A stretch of DNA of 64,000 nt. Origin: Erodium maritimum (lineage: Eukaryota > Streptophyta > Magnoliopsida > Geraniales > Geraniaceae). Position 1 is the stretch's first letter, and each line of letters starts with the position of its first letter. The translations under genes and the position numbers were made by a program. The notes beneath the pieces are model-generated. The model worked only from the letters and a program-made list of their open reading frames with translations. It did no database searches and was not told the origin of the DNA. Below, piece by piece: positions 46,282 through 57,727 of the stretch. The stretch is taken from positions 61,990,012-62,054,011 of the forward strand of contig OY997590.1 of the NCBI GenBank assembly GCA_963921825.1, read 5' to 3'.

Positions 46282-47969
46282 TGTTAGTCTTAGTGCCCGT
46301 AGTTCAATCCTAAATGTCCAAATGTATATATCATCGTTAGCAATAAAATTAAAGCGGCTTTATATTACTTATGTGTTGGAGTAATATATCGATGTGTGCT
46401 CTGATCTATGCCCACCATGCGAATAGAACCATAGATCGAGATAGATCACACTCGATGAGTCTCTAGTCAACAAAGCTTCACTAGAAGCGACTAGTATGAA
46501 AGATGGCTCTTTATGGCTTACGTTCTGTTAGTCATTGGAATGGGATTCCGGAGTCTGATCATAGATATCATGTGGGACATGATATTGGACGACCCGCCCT
46601 GAATATGTGCCATAGATTAAGTCATGAACATATTCAGTGTTGTAGCTTGTCATGTATCCTTAGACCAAGGAGTCTTTGTGATCGCTATGTAGTCAACAAC
46701 TGAGTTTGACCTGAGCCTAACGTTGTCCGTAACAGGGCTTCCATAACGGCCAGGATTGGCTTGGGGATGGGCTACATGAGTGACACGAAAGACGGCTAAG
46801 GGATTTATCCCTCATACTAAGGTATGGGAAAGATATCGGTTCTCGGCCGCTTGATCGAGAGTGACTGAAAGAATAGCATGACCATGCACATGATACTGGG
46901 TATCATATCTTCAGTCATCTCACATATCAAGGAACGGTGATTGAGAATAATAAGGATGACGGCTCTATGCCTTATCTCAATCAGGATATCGGAGATAAAA
47001 GGATAATGACAGGGACGACGGAAAGGTTAGAATCGATAGGGTCGATTCGTTATGTAATGTCGGGCAATACTAAAGTCTCGTTAGTTGCCACTTAAATAGG
47101 ATCAAGTAAAATGGGATTTTACGTTGATCTATTGACATGCATAAACCTAAGGGTCACACCGGAGGATGAAACTCATTGACACATTTATGGAGAATGGCCA
47201 AAAGGGAGTTGTCTCGGGACATGACCAAAACTGGGTTTTGGGTCATGTGCCCGTAAGTGAATAGGACTTTACGGATCGAGACAAGGCTTGGAGTCTTGGG
47301 ATTGATCGCGTCGGATAATGTTGGACATTTCCGGTATGGAAGGCTTGGAGGCGATGAGCGAATCACGGGACCTCGTTGGAAATGGCCACGGGCCATGTTC
47401 CAAGAGGCCCATGAAAGGCCCATGCAACCAAGGCCCATGGAACTAATTAATCAAGTCTTGATTAATTAGTACTAAGTAAGCAAGACAAGGATTAAGGTGT
47501 TGGTGATTCACCACCTAACCCAATCTTGTCTTGCCATACTTTGTCCTATTTACACCTTACTTGACACCATACTTGTCCCATGCCTTTAGTTGGACAAGTA
47601 TGGGTTTTTTTATGTTTAAGTCATCTTTTTTCAACATAACAAACACAAGACAAGAATAGGAAACACATTTTCTCTCCCTCTTCCATGGCCATTTCGGGTT
47701 TGGCTAGTTTCCACCTCCATGTTTGTGTTCTTGAGTCCTCAAAGAGAAGAACTACGTGGCTTTGATTCCCATGTGGATACGTAGGCGTCTTGGAGACTCA
47801 AGCCAATCATTCGTTAACCGGTGTTCTTGTTTTGGTAAGAACTAGTGCTGAATTTTTCTCTTGTTAATCCATTCTTTGTTAGTTGTTTCATGGTTTTAAT
47901 TGTCTCATGGTTTTCATTGATTTTCCGCTGCGAGTTGGTTCATCTCAAACCCTACCTCGAGACCCAACA
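46282..47969 (+). repeat. 5' LTR of copia copy 2
   Basis: TGTTAGTCTTAGTGCCC...GAGACCCAACA. The place of the TATA box of copy 1 reads CTTAAATAGG (47091-47100). The 29-base inverted repeat is at 47442-47470. Offset to the 3' LTR is 6772. Confidence 0.93.
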
Positions 47970-47970
47970 G

Positions 47971-47991
47971 TGGTATCAGAGCCGTGCTACC
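47971..47991 (+). promoter_or_regulatory. Primer-binding site of copia copy 2
   Basis: TGGTATCAGAGCCGTGCTAC starts one base after the 5' LTR: complementary to the 3' end of initiator-Met tRNA, intact. Confidence 0.9.
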
Positions 47992-49525
47992 TCCGGGATT
48001 CACAAGACGGTGTTCAAAGTTTCGGTTTTGCTTGAAAGTTTCGTTTTTGGCGTCTTGTTTTGCTAAATTGTTTGATAACATGTTTTAAATACTTGTTTAT
48101 GGATTTAATGCATGTAAAATGAATTTTTGAAAATTATTTCAAATCTGGAAATTTTGAAAAAAATTTGATTTTTCGGGTCTCGGGAGCGGGACTCTCGGGG
48201 AGCCGAAACCGGGACCGAACGGGGCTCCGTTGGACGGAGCTAGGCCAAGCATGACCATTGGATGGTTGATATGCCAAGGCTAAACCGTTTTGTTAGTTAT
48301 GACGAGTTTGGAACCGTCATGACGAACTCGAAGATCAAATGTTCAAAAGTTTCATTTTTGAACGGTTTCGATAAACCGAGCATCAAAAAATTTCGAAACT
48401 TGGCTATTAATTAAAACCGGAAAATCACATGATGTTTGATAACATGCTTGTTTGATAACACGATGTGTGATGTGATGTTGGCATGGTGTACATAATAGCC
48501 CCGAGCTCGATTTAATTATTTATCGCTTTTCACGGCCTGCGAGCCGTTAGAGTTAACGTGTAATTATTCTTTCAAGGTGTGGTCGTCGAACCACTTGTTT
48601 GTAATATTTATTTATTCCCGACCTGCGAGTCGTGTATTAAATTGTAATATTTTACTCAAGACGAAGAAAGGGCGAAAAGGTCATTTGGTGGCTTTTCGGG
48701 TGTTGGCATCGGCTTGGAGTCGGTGGAGCTCAAGAAGCTAGTGGGGGTTAGTTTAGGGGGCTATTATGTGCACATTTATCGCTTTATGCTTGGTTTAGTT
48801 TATGCATGATTAATTCTATGTGTTTTAGAATTGCATGCTTAACTTTATTTACCGAGCATATCACCTCACATGCAAAGATAAAATTGGAATTTTAATCCTT
48901 GTGTGTGAACCCTTAGAACCGTCATTGCATTGGATGTAGTTGACGGGTTCAAAGGAAGAATTACATTGGATGTAATTTGAGGCATCATTGCATTTGGAAT
49001 GTAGTTGATGTGCTCATCGCATCTAGGATGTGCCAAAGTTTTGAACACAACTGGACAAGTAAAAGCGGGTCATGTCCGATACCTCCCAATTATCAACACC
49101 TTACTACCTCCCCGTCCTATGGGTGTCGTGCGCATTAGCGGAGCATCCATGGGAAAGTGGGGTAGTAGGTTTGGACGACATATGTGGGTGTCGTGCGCAT
49201 TAGCGGAGCACCTACATAGTGACGGGCCATAGTTGAAAATTGGTGGACCCGACTACGATTCTCAGCCTGAGGTTGAGCTAGGGTAACAGATAGGGTAAGC
49301 CGTGTACATAAGTGCATACCCTAGCCAAGAGTCACATTGGATGTGATTGGATGGAGTCCTACCTACATAGCTCGATTAAGTGGTGAGCATTAGTTCAGCT
49401 TAATCGAGTGAATCAAGGATCTTGGTTTCAGATTCTAAAGGTTTAGAATCGATTGTTGGTGTTTAAGCTTGATCTTCATAAAATTTATTCAGTTTACTGA
49501 TTGAATTTTATCTGTTGTAGATAAA
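47992..49525 (+). other. Long untranslated leader of copia copy 2
   Basis: About 1.5 kb, colinear with the leader of copy 1. It holds hairpins with loop CTGCGA at 48532-48547 and 48619-48632, direct repeats GGGTGTCGTGCGCATTAGCG at 49121 and 49186 (65 apart), and TTACAT-NNN-ATGTAA palindromes near 48930-49000. It is well kept although the coding region is not. Confidence 0.7.
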
Positions 49526-52500
49526 ATGGCAAATTCAGCGAACATTAATAGTTTGTCATTAAAAACCATTCTTGACAGGGTCAAGCTAAATGGGACAAAC
49601 TATTTGGACTGGTACAGAATTTTGAGGATAGTCCTCAAGTCTGAACGCAAAGAATATGTCCATGACAAGGCTGTCTCTAAGACCATATCAGAGTTACATG
49701 AAGTGTCATTAATTGCTGAGAAGAATATATCAGGGATCTGGGATCCAATGATATTCTGATGGTCAACAAGGGAATTGGAAGTGGCAAGGGCGGGGCCCAT
49801 GCGCACTTGGCAGGAAAGATGAGACACATGAGAATGTCTACTTCTACTGCCAACAGCCTGGTCATTGGAACCGGGATTACAGGAAGTTCACGGCTGATCT
49901 GAAGAAGGGCAGTGGGACTGCGCCTTCATCAAATAGCGTGGATGATCTGAAGAAGGGCAGTAGGACTGCGCCTTCATCAGGAAACCTGGATGATCTAAGG
50001 AAGGGCGGTGGGACCGTGCCTTCATTTGGTAATAACTCTATAGAGCTACATCTCTCTACTTCCAAAGATTCATGGGTATTAGAAACCATGACTGAATCTC
50101 ACACATGCACTAATATATGGTGGCTGAAAGTAGGAGAGATTTGGAAAGCACGAAATGGACCTCAGAGTTGTGGCAACTGCTGTAGGATCCATGAGTCTTG
50201 CTTTGCCAAGAGGCCTTTTCTTAGTATTGTATAATGTATATTGCATACCTACTTTTAGTAGGAATATTATATCTGTATCCGTGTTTGACAAGGAAGGATA
50301 TAATGTTAATATTGGAAATGGAGTTTTCAATGTTCTATGCAATGATATGTTTTATACCAGTACTGACATGGTTGGAGGATTGTACATATTAGATATGGGT
50401 AACAATGCCTCAAGTTCTATATATTCCGTTAATACCAAGAGGTCTAAATCCAACGATTTAAACCTAACTCTGTTATGGTACTGTTATTTGGGTCGCATAA
50501 ACAAGAAGCGCCTATCAGCACTTCAGAAGTGCGGGCTTTCAGGTTCATTCGAATTCCATTCGATCGATAGGTGCAAGGTTTGTTTGATGGGCAAAATGAC
50601 TAAAGTGCCCTTTATCGATCGCGATGAAAGGGCGAGTGAATTATTGGGGCTGATACACTCGAATGTGTGTAGACCAATAAGTTCACTTGACAGGAGGGGT
50701 TTTAGCTACTTTATCACATTTACTGATGATTACAGTAAATATGGTTATGTCTATTCGCTGAGACATAAGTCTGAAGCTTTTGATAAATTCAAAGAGTTTA
50801 AGACTATAGTAGAAAACCAGCTCGACAAAGGTATTAAGGCACTTCGATTGGATCGAGGTGGAAAATACTTGACCACAGAGTTATTAGATCATCTAAAAGA
50901 GAATGGGATCCTTTTGGAATGGACTCCTCCTAGGTCACTGTAGTTGAAAGGTGTAGCCAAACGGAGAAATCGGACATTGTTAGACAATGGTCTGTTCCAT
51001 GATTAGTTGGACTGATCTCCCAATCTCTTTTAGGGGTTTTGCTCTAGAGACGACCGCATTCATAGTGAATCGGGCTTCGACGAATGGTGTGGAAGGGACA
51101 CCATTTTAAAAATGGTACGGGATGATGCCCGCTTTTTCCTTCCTAAAGATTTGTGGTTGCGAGGCTTATGTGAAACATTTGGTTTCGACTAAGTTCGAAC
51201 CAAGATCTGAGATATGCACCTTCGTGTGGTATCCCAAAGCAACAAGGGGATACTATTTCTACAATCCCAGTGAGAACATGGTGTTCGTCGCTTGGGATGG
51301 GGTCTTTATGGAAAAGAAGTTTTGTTTCCAAAGACGTCATTGGGAGGACTGTGCATGTCGAAGAAATTCAGGATGGTACAGATCTGTTTAAACCAATTGA
51401 CAACCCAGTAGAAAGGAGCCAGAGATTGTCGTAGAGTGAGAACCAATTCCTGTTACAATTCCGGAAGGTCCAAGGCGATTTGAAAGGGTCAATCTTCCAC
51501 CTCCAAGATATGGTATCCGGAGGTAACAATGAAGTCATGGTGGATCACGATGATCCAGCCACCTTTCAGGAAGTCGTGGATGGGCCCAACTCCGAGTTAT
51601 GGCTGGGAGCCATGAGGGAGGAAATGCAATCCATGTCGGACAACCGAGTCTGGGAACCGGATTATCCCATCAATGGTGTGAGGACCATCGGATGCAAATG
51701 GATCTTCACGGTGAAGATGGACATGGACGACAACCCTCTGACCTACAAAGCTCAACTGATGGCGAAAGGTTATAGGCAGATCCAATGGATTGACTATGAG
51801 GAAACCTTCTCCCTAGTGGCTATGGTCAAAATCGATCCAAATTCTTCTTGACATAACTGCGTATCATAATTACGAGATATGGCAAGTGGATGTCAAAACC
51901 GCTTTCCTAAATGGAAATTTGACTGAGTACGTTTATATGTCTCGGCCCAAAGGTTTTGACGATCCGAAGAATAAAGGAAAGATTTATAAGTTGTTGAAAT
52001 CCATTTATGGATTGAAACGAACTTCTCGGAGTTGGATCCTTCGTTTTGATGAAGCTGTAATTGGATTTGGCTTAATCAAGAACGAGGATGAATCTTGCGT
52101 TTATAAGAAGGCTAGTGGGAGCAATATTACCTTTCTGGTTCTCATTGAAAACGACATCCCAACCTTGCACGAGACTAAAGCTTGGTTGAGGAAGTGTTTT
52201 TCAATAAAGGACTTAGGTGATGCTTCTCATATCTTAAGGATTAAGATATGTAGAGATCGCACCAAGAGGGTCTTGGATTTAAGTCAGGGAACCTATGTGA
52301 ACAAGGCATTGAGTAGGTTCTTAATGCTCGATTCAAAGAAAGGACTCTTACCCACTAGTCATGGCATTCATCTCAGCAAGACTCAGTGTCCTAAGACACC
52401 TGATGAGCTGAAAAGGATGATGAGAATCCTATGCGCCTGGGGGCAGGATCGATCATATATGCCATGACATGTATGAGACCAGACGTCTCGTAAGCCTTAT

Positions 52501-53040
52501 GTTGTACCAGTAGACTTCATTCTAACCCGGGGAAAGATGATGCTGAACTAGTCGTCGAAGGATGAGTAGACGCTAGTTTTCCAAGACAAATCCAGATGAC
52601 TTTAGAAGTCAATCAGGATATGTGTTTACGCTGAATGGCAGAGCTTTAGCTGGGAGAGCGTAAAGCAAGATATCATTGTCGAATCTACGACAGAGGCCAA
52701 GTACATGGATGCTGCAGAGGCAGCTAAGGAGGCTATGTGGATTTGGAAATTCATGGCAGGGCTGGGTGTAATTAAAAACCCATCCAGCCCGGTGAATCCA
52801 TCTTGCGACAACACAAGGGCCATTGCGCAAGCTAAAAGCCTAGATCGTATAACAAATCCAAACATGTACTACGGCGTATCCACCTCATCAGATAAATACT
52901 GAACTGAGGTGAAGTGAAGATAACCGATATTGCAACAGATGATAACATAGCCAACCCTTTGACTAAGGCAGTGTCACTGCCTGAACATGTTAGACATGTA
53001 AAGTCGATGGGGACATATTGGTGTTTAGATTGGAACTAGG
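49526..53040 (+). pseudogene. Degenerate gag-pol of copia copy 2
   Basis: Gag begins MANSANINSLSLKTILDRVK, but about 138 residues are deleted between EYVHDKAV and SKTISELHE, and the frame is lost at 49757. Three 48-base units coding (D)DLKKGSGTAPSS follow at 49893-50036 (one unit in copy 1). In the protease the catalytic Asp position is Glu (SWVLETMTESH). In integrase (50155-50943) HSDVCGPM has become HSNVCRPI, the HHCC motif starts LWYCYLGRI, and the third acidic residue is Lys; the frame stops at 50941. In RT (51480-52467) the YVDD box is deleted (FLVLIENDIPT). RNase H is fragmentary (52690-52900). No enzyme could work. Confidence 0.92.
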
Positions 53041-53053
53041 GCAAGTGGGAGAT
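53039..53053 (+). promoter_or_regulatory. Polypurine tract of copia copy 2
   Basis: GGGCAAGTGGGAGAT directly before the 3' LTR, identical to that of copy 1. Confidence 0.8.
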
Positions 53054-54741
53054 TGTTAGTCTTAGTGCCCGTAGTTCAATCCTAAATGTCCAAATGTATA
53101 TATCATCGTTAGCAATAAAATTAAAGCGGCTTTATATTACTTATGTGTTGGAGTAATATATCGATGTGTGCTCTGATCTATGCCCACCATGCGAATAGAA
53201 CCATAGATCGAGATAGATCACACTCGATGAGTCCCTAGTCAACAAAGCTTCACTAGAAGCGACTAGTATGAAAGATGGCTCTTTATGGCTTACGTTCTGT
53301 TAGTCATTGGAATGGGATTCCGGAGTCTGATCATAGATATCATGTGGGACATGATATTGGACGACCCGCCCTGAATATGTGCCATAGATTAAGTCATGAA
53401 CATATTCAGTGTTATAGCTTGTCATGTATCCTTAGACCAAGGAGTCTTTGTGATCGCTATGTAGTCAACAACTGAGTTTGACCTGAGCCTAACGTTGTCC
53501 GTAACAGGGCTTCCAGAACGGCCAGGATTGGCTTGGGGATGGGCTACATGAGTGACACGAAAGACGGCTAAGGGATTTATCCCTCATACTAAGGTATGGG
53601 AAAGATATCGGTTCTCGGCCGCTTGATCGAGAGTGACTGAAAGAATAGCATGGCCATGCACATGATACTGGGTATCATATCTTCAGTCATCTCACATATC
53701 AAGGAACGGTGATTGAGAATAATAAGGATGACGGCTCTATGCCTTATCTCAATCAGGATATCGGAGATAAAAGGATAATGACAGGGACGACGGAAAGGTT
53801 AGAATCGATAGGGTCGATTCGTTATGTAATGTCGGGCAATACTAAAGTCTCGTTAGTTGCCACTTAAATAGGATCAAGTAAAATGGGATTTTACGTTGAT
53901 CTATTGACATGCATAAACCTAAGGGTCACACCGGAGGATGAAACTCATTGACACATTTATGGAGAATGGCCAAAAGGGAGTTGTCTCGGGACATGACCAA
54001 AACTGGGTTTTGGGTCATGTGCCCGTAAGTGAATAGGACTTTACGGATCGAGACAAGGCTTGGAGTCTTGGGATTGATCGCGTCGGATAATGTTGGACAT
54101 TTCCGGTATGGAAGGCTTGGAGGCGATGAGCGAATCACGGGACCTCGTTGGAAATGGCTACGGGCCATGTTCCAAGAGGACCATGAAAGGCCCATGCAAC
54201 CAAGGCCCATGGAACTAATTAATCAAGTCTTGATTAATTAGTACTAAGTAAGCAAGACAAGGATTAAGGTGTTGGTGATTCACCACCTAACCCAATCTTG
54301 TCTTGCCATACTTTGTCCTATTTACACCTTACTTGACACCATACTTGTCCCATGCCTTTAGTTGGACAAGTATGGGTTTTGTTATGTTTAAGTCATCTTT
54401 TTTCAACATAACAAACACAAGACAAGAATAGGAAACACATTTTCTCTCCCTCTTCCATGGCCATTTCGGGTTTGGCTAGTTTCCACCTCCATGTTTGTGT
54501 TCTTGAGTCCTCAAAGAGAAGAACTACGTGGCTTTGATTCCCATGTGGATACGTAGGCGTCTTGGAGACTCAAGCCAATCATTCGTTAACCGGTGTTCTT
54601 GTTTTGGTAAGAACTAGTGCTGAATTTTTCTCTTGTTAATCCATTCTTTGTTAGTTGTTTCATGGTTTTAATTGTCTCTTGGTTTTCATTGATTTTCCCC
54701 TGCGAGTTGGTTCATCTCAAACCCTACCTCGAGACCCAACA
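53054..54741 (+). repeat. 3' LTR of copia copy 2
   Basis: 1688 bases, partner of 46282-47969. The inverted repeat is at 54214-54242 and the CTTAAATAGG site at 53863-53872. Differences from the 5' LTR were seen around 53234, 53413, 53517, 53651, 54158, 54180, 54379, 54678 and 54698. Confidence 0.93.
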
Positions 54742-55142
54742 GGGTGAGCGTTCGCTCACCACCGCGGATAACAGACTGACCACGGCATAATTAGCAGACA
54801 AAGCCGGTAACACCAATAATAAAGTCTACACCGGGGGACACTGTCCCCAACCCAAGGACTCTGACTGAACGTACACCCACTGTTACCTTCCTCGACTAAC
54901 TCAACACTTTGACACGTAAGGTAGACCCGACAAAACGATCACAACCTTTCCCAAGGACTCGAAAGAAACGACGCCACACCAAACAAGATCACAAAGGATC
55001 GCACACCAAACAAGATCACAAAGGATCGCAAACCAGCTGCTCAGTAACCTCCCTCATCAGACTCAACCTCAAACTCGTAAAGTAAAACTGACACAACAAA
55101 CAATGACGACCTCCCCCAAAGACACGAACACGGATCAGGCTA

Positions 55143-55350
55143 GCCGAAGAATGCTCAGAACCTGCCGAGCCTCGTACACGGATCAGGCCAGCCGAAGAAT
55201 GCTCGTAACGTACCGGGACCCGGTCACGGATAAGGCTAGCCGAAGAATGCTCATAACCTTTCGGGATCCGGACACGGAACAGGCTAGCCGAAGAATGCTC
55301 AGAACCTGCCGAGGCTCGAGTTTGGTCAGGCCAGCCGAAGAATGCTCGTA
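55143..55350. repeat. 48-bp tandem repeat in the 3.2-kb LTR
   Basis: AGCCGAAGAATGCTC recurs at about 55143, 55189, 55237, 55285 and 55333. The unit is 46-48 bases, near five copies with several substitutions. Because most units are a multiple of three, open frames run through on both strands (55103-55351 plus, 55016-55447 minus); I do not take these as genes. Confidence 0.85.
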
Positions 55351-55479
55351 ACCTGCCAAAATCCACACCACTCCCCGACACACAGTCGGTTCGGGCAAAC
55401 ACAACCACAAACACAAGCAAGTTCAACAAACAGGCACTCAAGGCCACTCAAGACACCTCAACAGTAAAACTCGGACTCG

Positions 55480-55925
55480 ACAGCCCCACGGGCACTCACG
55501 ACCTCCCAAGACACCAACCATAACTCACGGCTCAACAACCCCACGGGCACTCACGGCCACTCAAAACCACCAACAGTAAAGACACGGGTTCACAACCCCA
55601 CGGGCACTCACTGCCACCCAAAACACCAAAATGACAAAACGGCTCTCATGGCCACCCAAGACGCAGCAATAGTAACACGGGCTCTCAAGGCCACCCAAAA
55701 CTCAACAATACACAACACGGCTCTCAAGGCCACCCAAACTCGACAATAAACAACACGGGCTCTCAAGGCCACCCAAACTCAACAACAGTTAACACGGACT
55801 CTCAAGGCCACCCAAACTCAACAACAAATAACACGGGCTCTCAAGGCCACCCAAACTCAACAACAATTAACACGGGCTCTCAAGGCCACCCAAACTCAAC
55901 AACAATTAACGCACAACAACCTCCG
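55480..55925. repeat. About 39-bp tandem repeat in the 3.2-kb LTR
   Basis: Units of the form CTCTCAAGGCCACCCAAACT plus a CAACAACAATTAACACGGG tail. About six well-conserved copies run from 55680 to 55910, with diverged copies (CACTCACGGCCACTCAAAAC) back to about 55480. The copies are more alike toward the right, which suggests recent local expansion. Confidence 0.85.
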
Positions 55926-57560
55926 GCATAATCGATGCCTCCAACAGTCCTAAGATCGCTAGTTTCACAAACAACCTCCAGGCATGGTCATATGCCTCCA
56001 GTAATTCAATTATCGCTAAGTTCTCTGCTCCTACGATACTACTAAGTGTCACATGTTTTTCTCATAAACGCTATAATCCCGTATCGCCTTTCTAATAATT
56101 CCTAAGTTCCCGTAACATGCTTTTCTAATAATTGCTACGTTCCCGTATCATGCTTTTCTAATATTCGATAAACCTAATTAACCCACGACACCCCGGTGTC
56201 ACATGCAATTCTACTGTTAACTTTCCCTAGTCAGGGCCGAGATCCAGCTACTTTTCCCTACCTCAACCGAAGAGCACCCGCTACGCTTCCTAGCTGCTGA
56301 CGTTCTGGCTCGCTACCTCCGGGCTTCACTTCGATCGAAGCCGGACGCTAAAGATAACATGAAAGCCATAATTAGAGTCGGTTCCCAGGTTAATTTAAAG
56401 GTCAGTTTAAAACCGACAGTTGTCCTTTAAACTCGAGTGGGATAAAAGTGGGGTCACGGCGAATCGGGTTTGAGTACCCGAGCACCGAAACCGGTGCATG
56501 CGAGGCACGGTCCCAATGCACGAGGTCCGATTCAGCGGTCCGCTTTTGTTCCTTTCTAAACCCAAATAGCAGTCCATTTTAACTAGAGTTCCAGATTCGT
56601 TCAACTGCTCAAATTCCGTTTTAAATCCGTTTAACGTCTAGTTTAAACGTTCAGGTTCCCAATCTCAGTCCAGTTTCGATCTAATAAATTTAATAAGAAA
56701 ACTTTTTGCTCGACTCCGGTTTCGTTTTCCTTTTTGATTAAAACCGTTTTATTTCCAAGGTTGATCCTCGTTTTTAAACCCCTTTTCCTTTGAACTGATA
56801 GATTAAACCTTCGTTTCGGTTTACTTCTAAACCAATTTCTTTCAATTCAAAACCCTTGATTTTGATCCAACCAAAATCCGATCCAAAGGTTTTCTGTTTC
56901 AAATCAGTCCAGACCGATAACCATTTTTTTGTCCGAAATACAAACATCGAATTTTTAATTCAAAACTCGTTTTATTACTTTCACTGAAATTACGATACAA
57001 TTTGTCGTTTCAAAGCAAAAACACAGATCCAGCATAAACCAAATAAAAGGGACGACGGTACGGAAAAATGAACCGGTCGCCGGCGAATACGTCGCCGACG
57101 ACTAAACCCCCAGGCACGAACCTCACGTGGAGGGAAGGACGGTTGGGCGGTGCACGGCGGTGCACGGCTCTTCCCCGCCCTAGATCTGAACGGCGCGGCG
57201 AGAGCTCGACCGGAGAGAGGAAGCTCGGGGTCGAGTATGGCGACGGAGGTAGCACCGGTGATGCGAGGGGAAGAGGGTCTCGGGGGCTCGGTTTCAAGAC
57301 GAAGAAGAAGGAAGGTCCAGTCCGTGGCCGGAGCTGGTCGGGACGAAGGTGGCGGCGACTACGCGTGAGCTGGACGGAGGGAGGACGATGGTGGCCGGAT
57401 TCGGGAGCTGGAACGCCGGCGACCGGAGTTGAGAGAGGGAGATGAGGGAGGAAGGTCGGGTGAGGGCGTGAGGAGAGGACGAAGACGAAGGAGTGAGGGA
57501 GGGGTTCGGCTGCCAGAAACGAAGGAGGAGGACAAAAATGCTGAGAAGAAACCCTAAAAT

Positions 57561-57573
57561 GGGTTTATATAGT
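57561..57573 (-). promoter_or_regulatory. TATA box of the 3.2-kb LTR
   Basis: ACTATATAAACCC on the minus strand is followed about 20 bases later by TAGGGTTTCTTCTCAGC and then a C/T-rich leader: a strong plant core promoter. It defines the LTR orientation as minus. Confidence 0.6.
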
Positions 57574-57727
57574 TGTGCTTTGGGCTTGGTTTTGGCTGAT
57601 TTGGGCCTGGACCTGACCGGCCCAGTCAGCTCACTTCTTTTTTTTTTACACAAAACAACTCGTTCCTAACCTCGGCGTTATTATTTAATAATTTAAACGT
57701 TAAGTTTTTCTCGGTCTTTACATTACC

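Larger units (their letters stand above)
46282..54741 (+). mobile_element. Ty1/copia retrotransposon, copy 2 (young insertion, dead coding region)
   Basis: 8460 bases. LTRs 46282-47969 and 53054-54741, each 1688 bases. The target duplication GGGTG is perfect at 46277-46281 and 54742-54746. Same family as copy 1: LTR ends, primer site, leader and polypurine tract match. About nine base differences between the LTRs were seen (about 99.5% identity). It sits inside the LTR at 46015-57722. Its gag-pol is full of lesions, including loss of catalytic residues, and many of these are shared with copy 3. Confidence 0.95.
46015..57722 (-). mobile_element. Probable solo LTR (3.2 kb, Ty3/gypsy-like), split by copia copy 2
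   Basis: On the minus strand the unit starts TGTAAAGACCGAGAAAAAC (57722) and ends TTGGGGCGTGACA (46015), with target duplication TTACC at 46010-46014 and 57723-57727. Removing the nested copia leaves about 3243 bases. It has LTR-like order: TATA box (57561-57573), a leader with AAACCCTAG-like and C/T-rich text, a GC-rich block (57060-57500) and long tandem repeats. No gag-pol, primer site or internal second LTR was found. Long LTRs ending GGGGCGTGACA are known from plant gypsy elements. A large retrotransposon derivative rather than a solo LTR remains possible. Confidence 0.65.

Noticed and set aside
55016..55447. 143-residue minus-strand frame with repeated GYEHSSAGL-like units
   Set aside because: Produced by the 48-bp tandem repeat, whose length is a multiple of three. 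Open on both strands.
55143..55925. Regularly spaced repeats considered as a CRISPR array
   Set aside because: The units are directly adjacent without unique spacers, in a plant LTR. This is a minisatellite.
57068..57445. 125-residue Arg/Gly-rich frame in the 3.2-kb LTR
   Set aside because: Lies in a GC-rich leader on the antisense strand of the inferred LTR transcript. No recognised domain.
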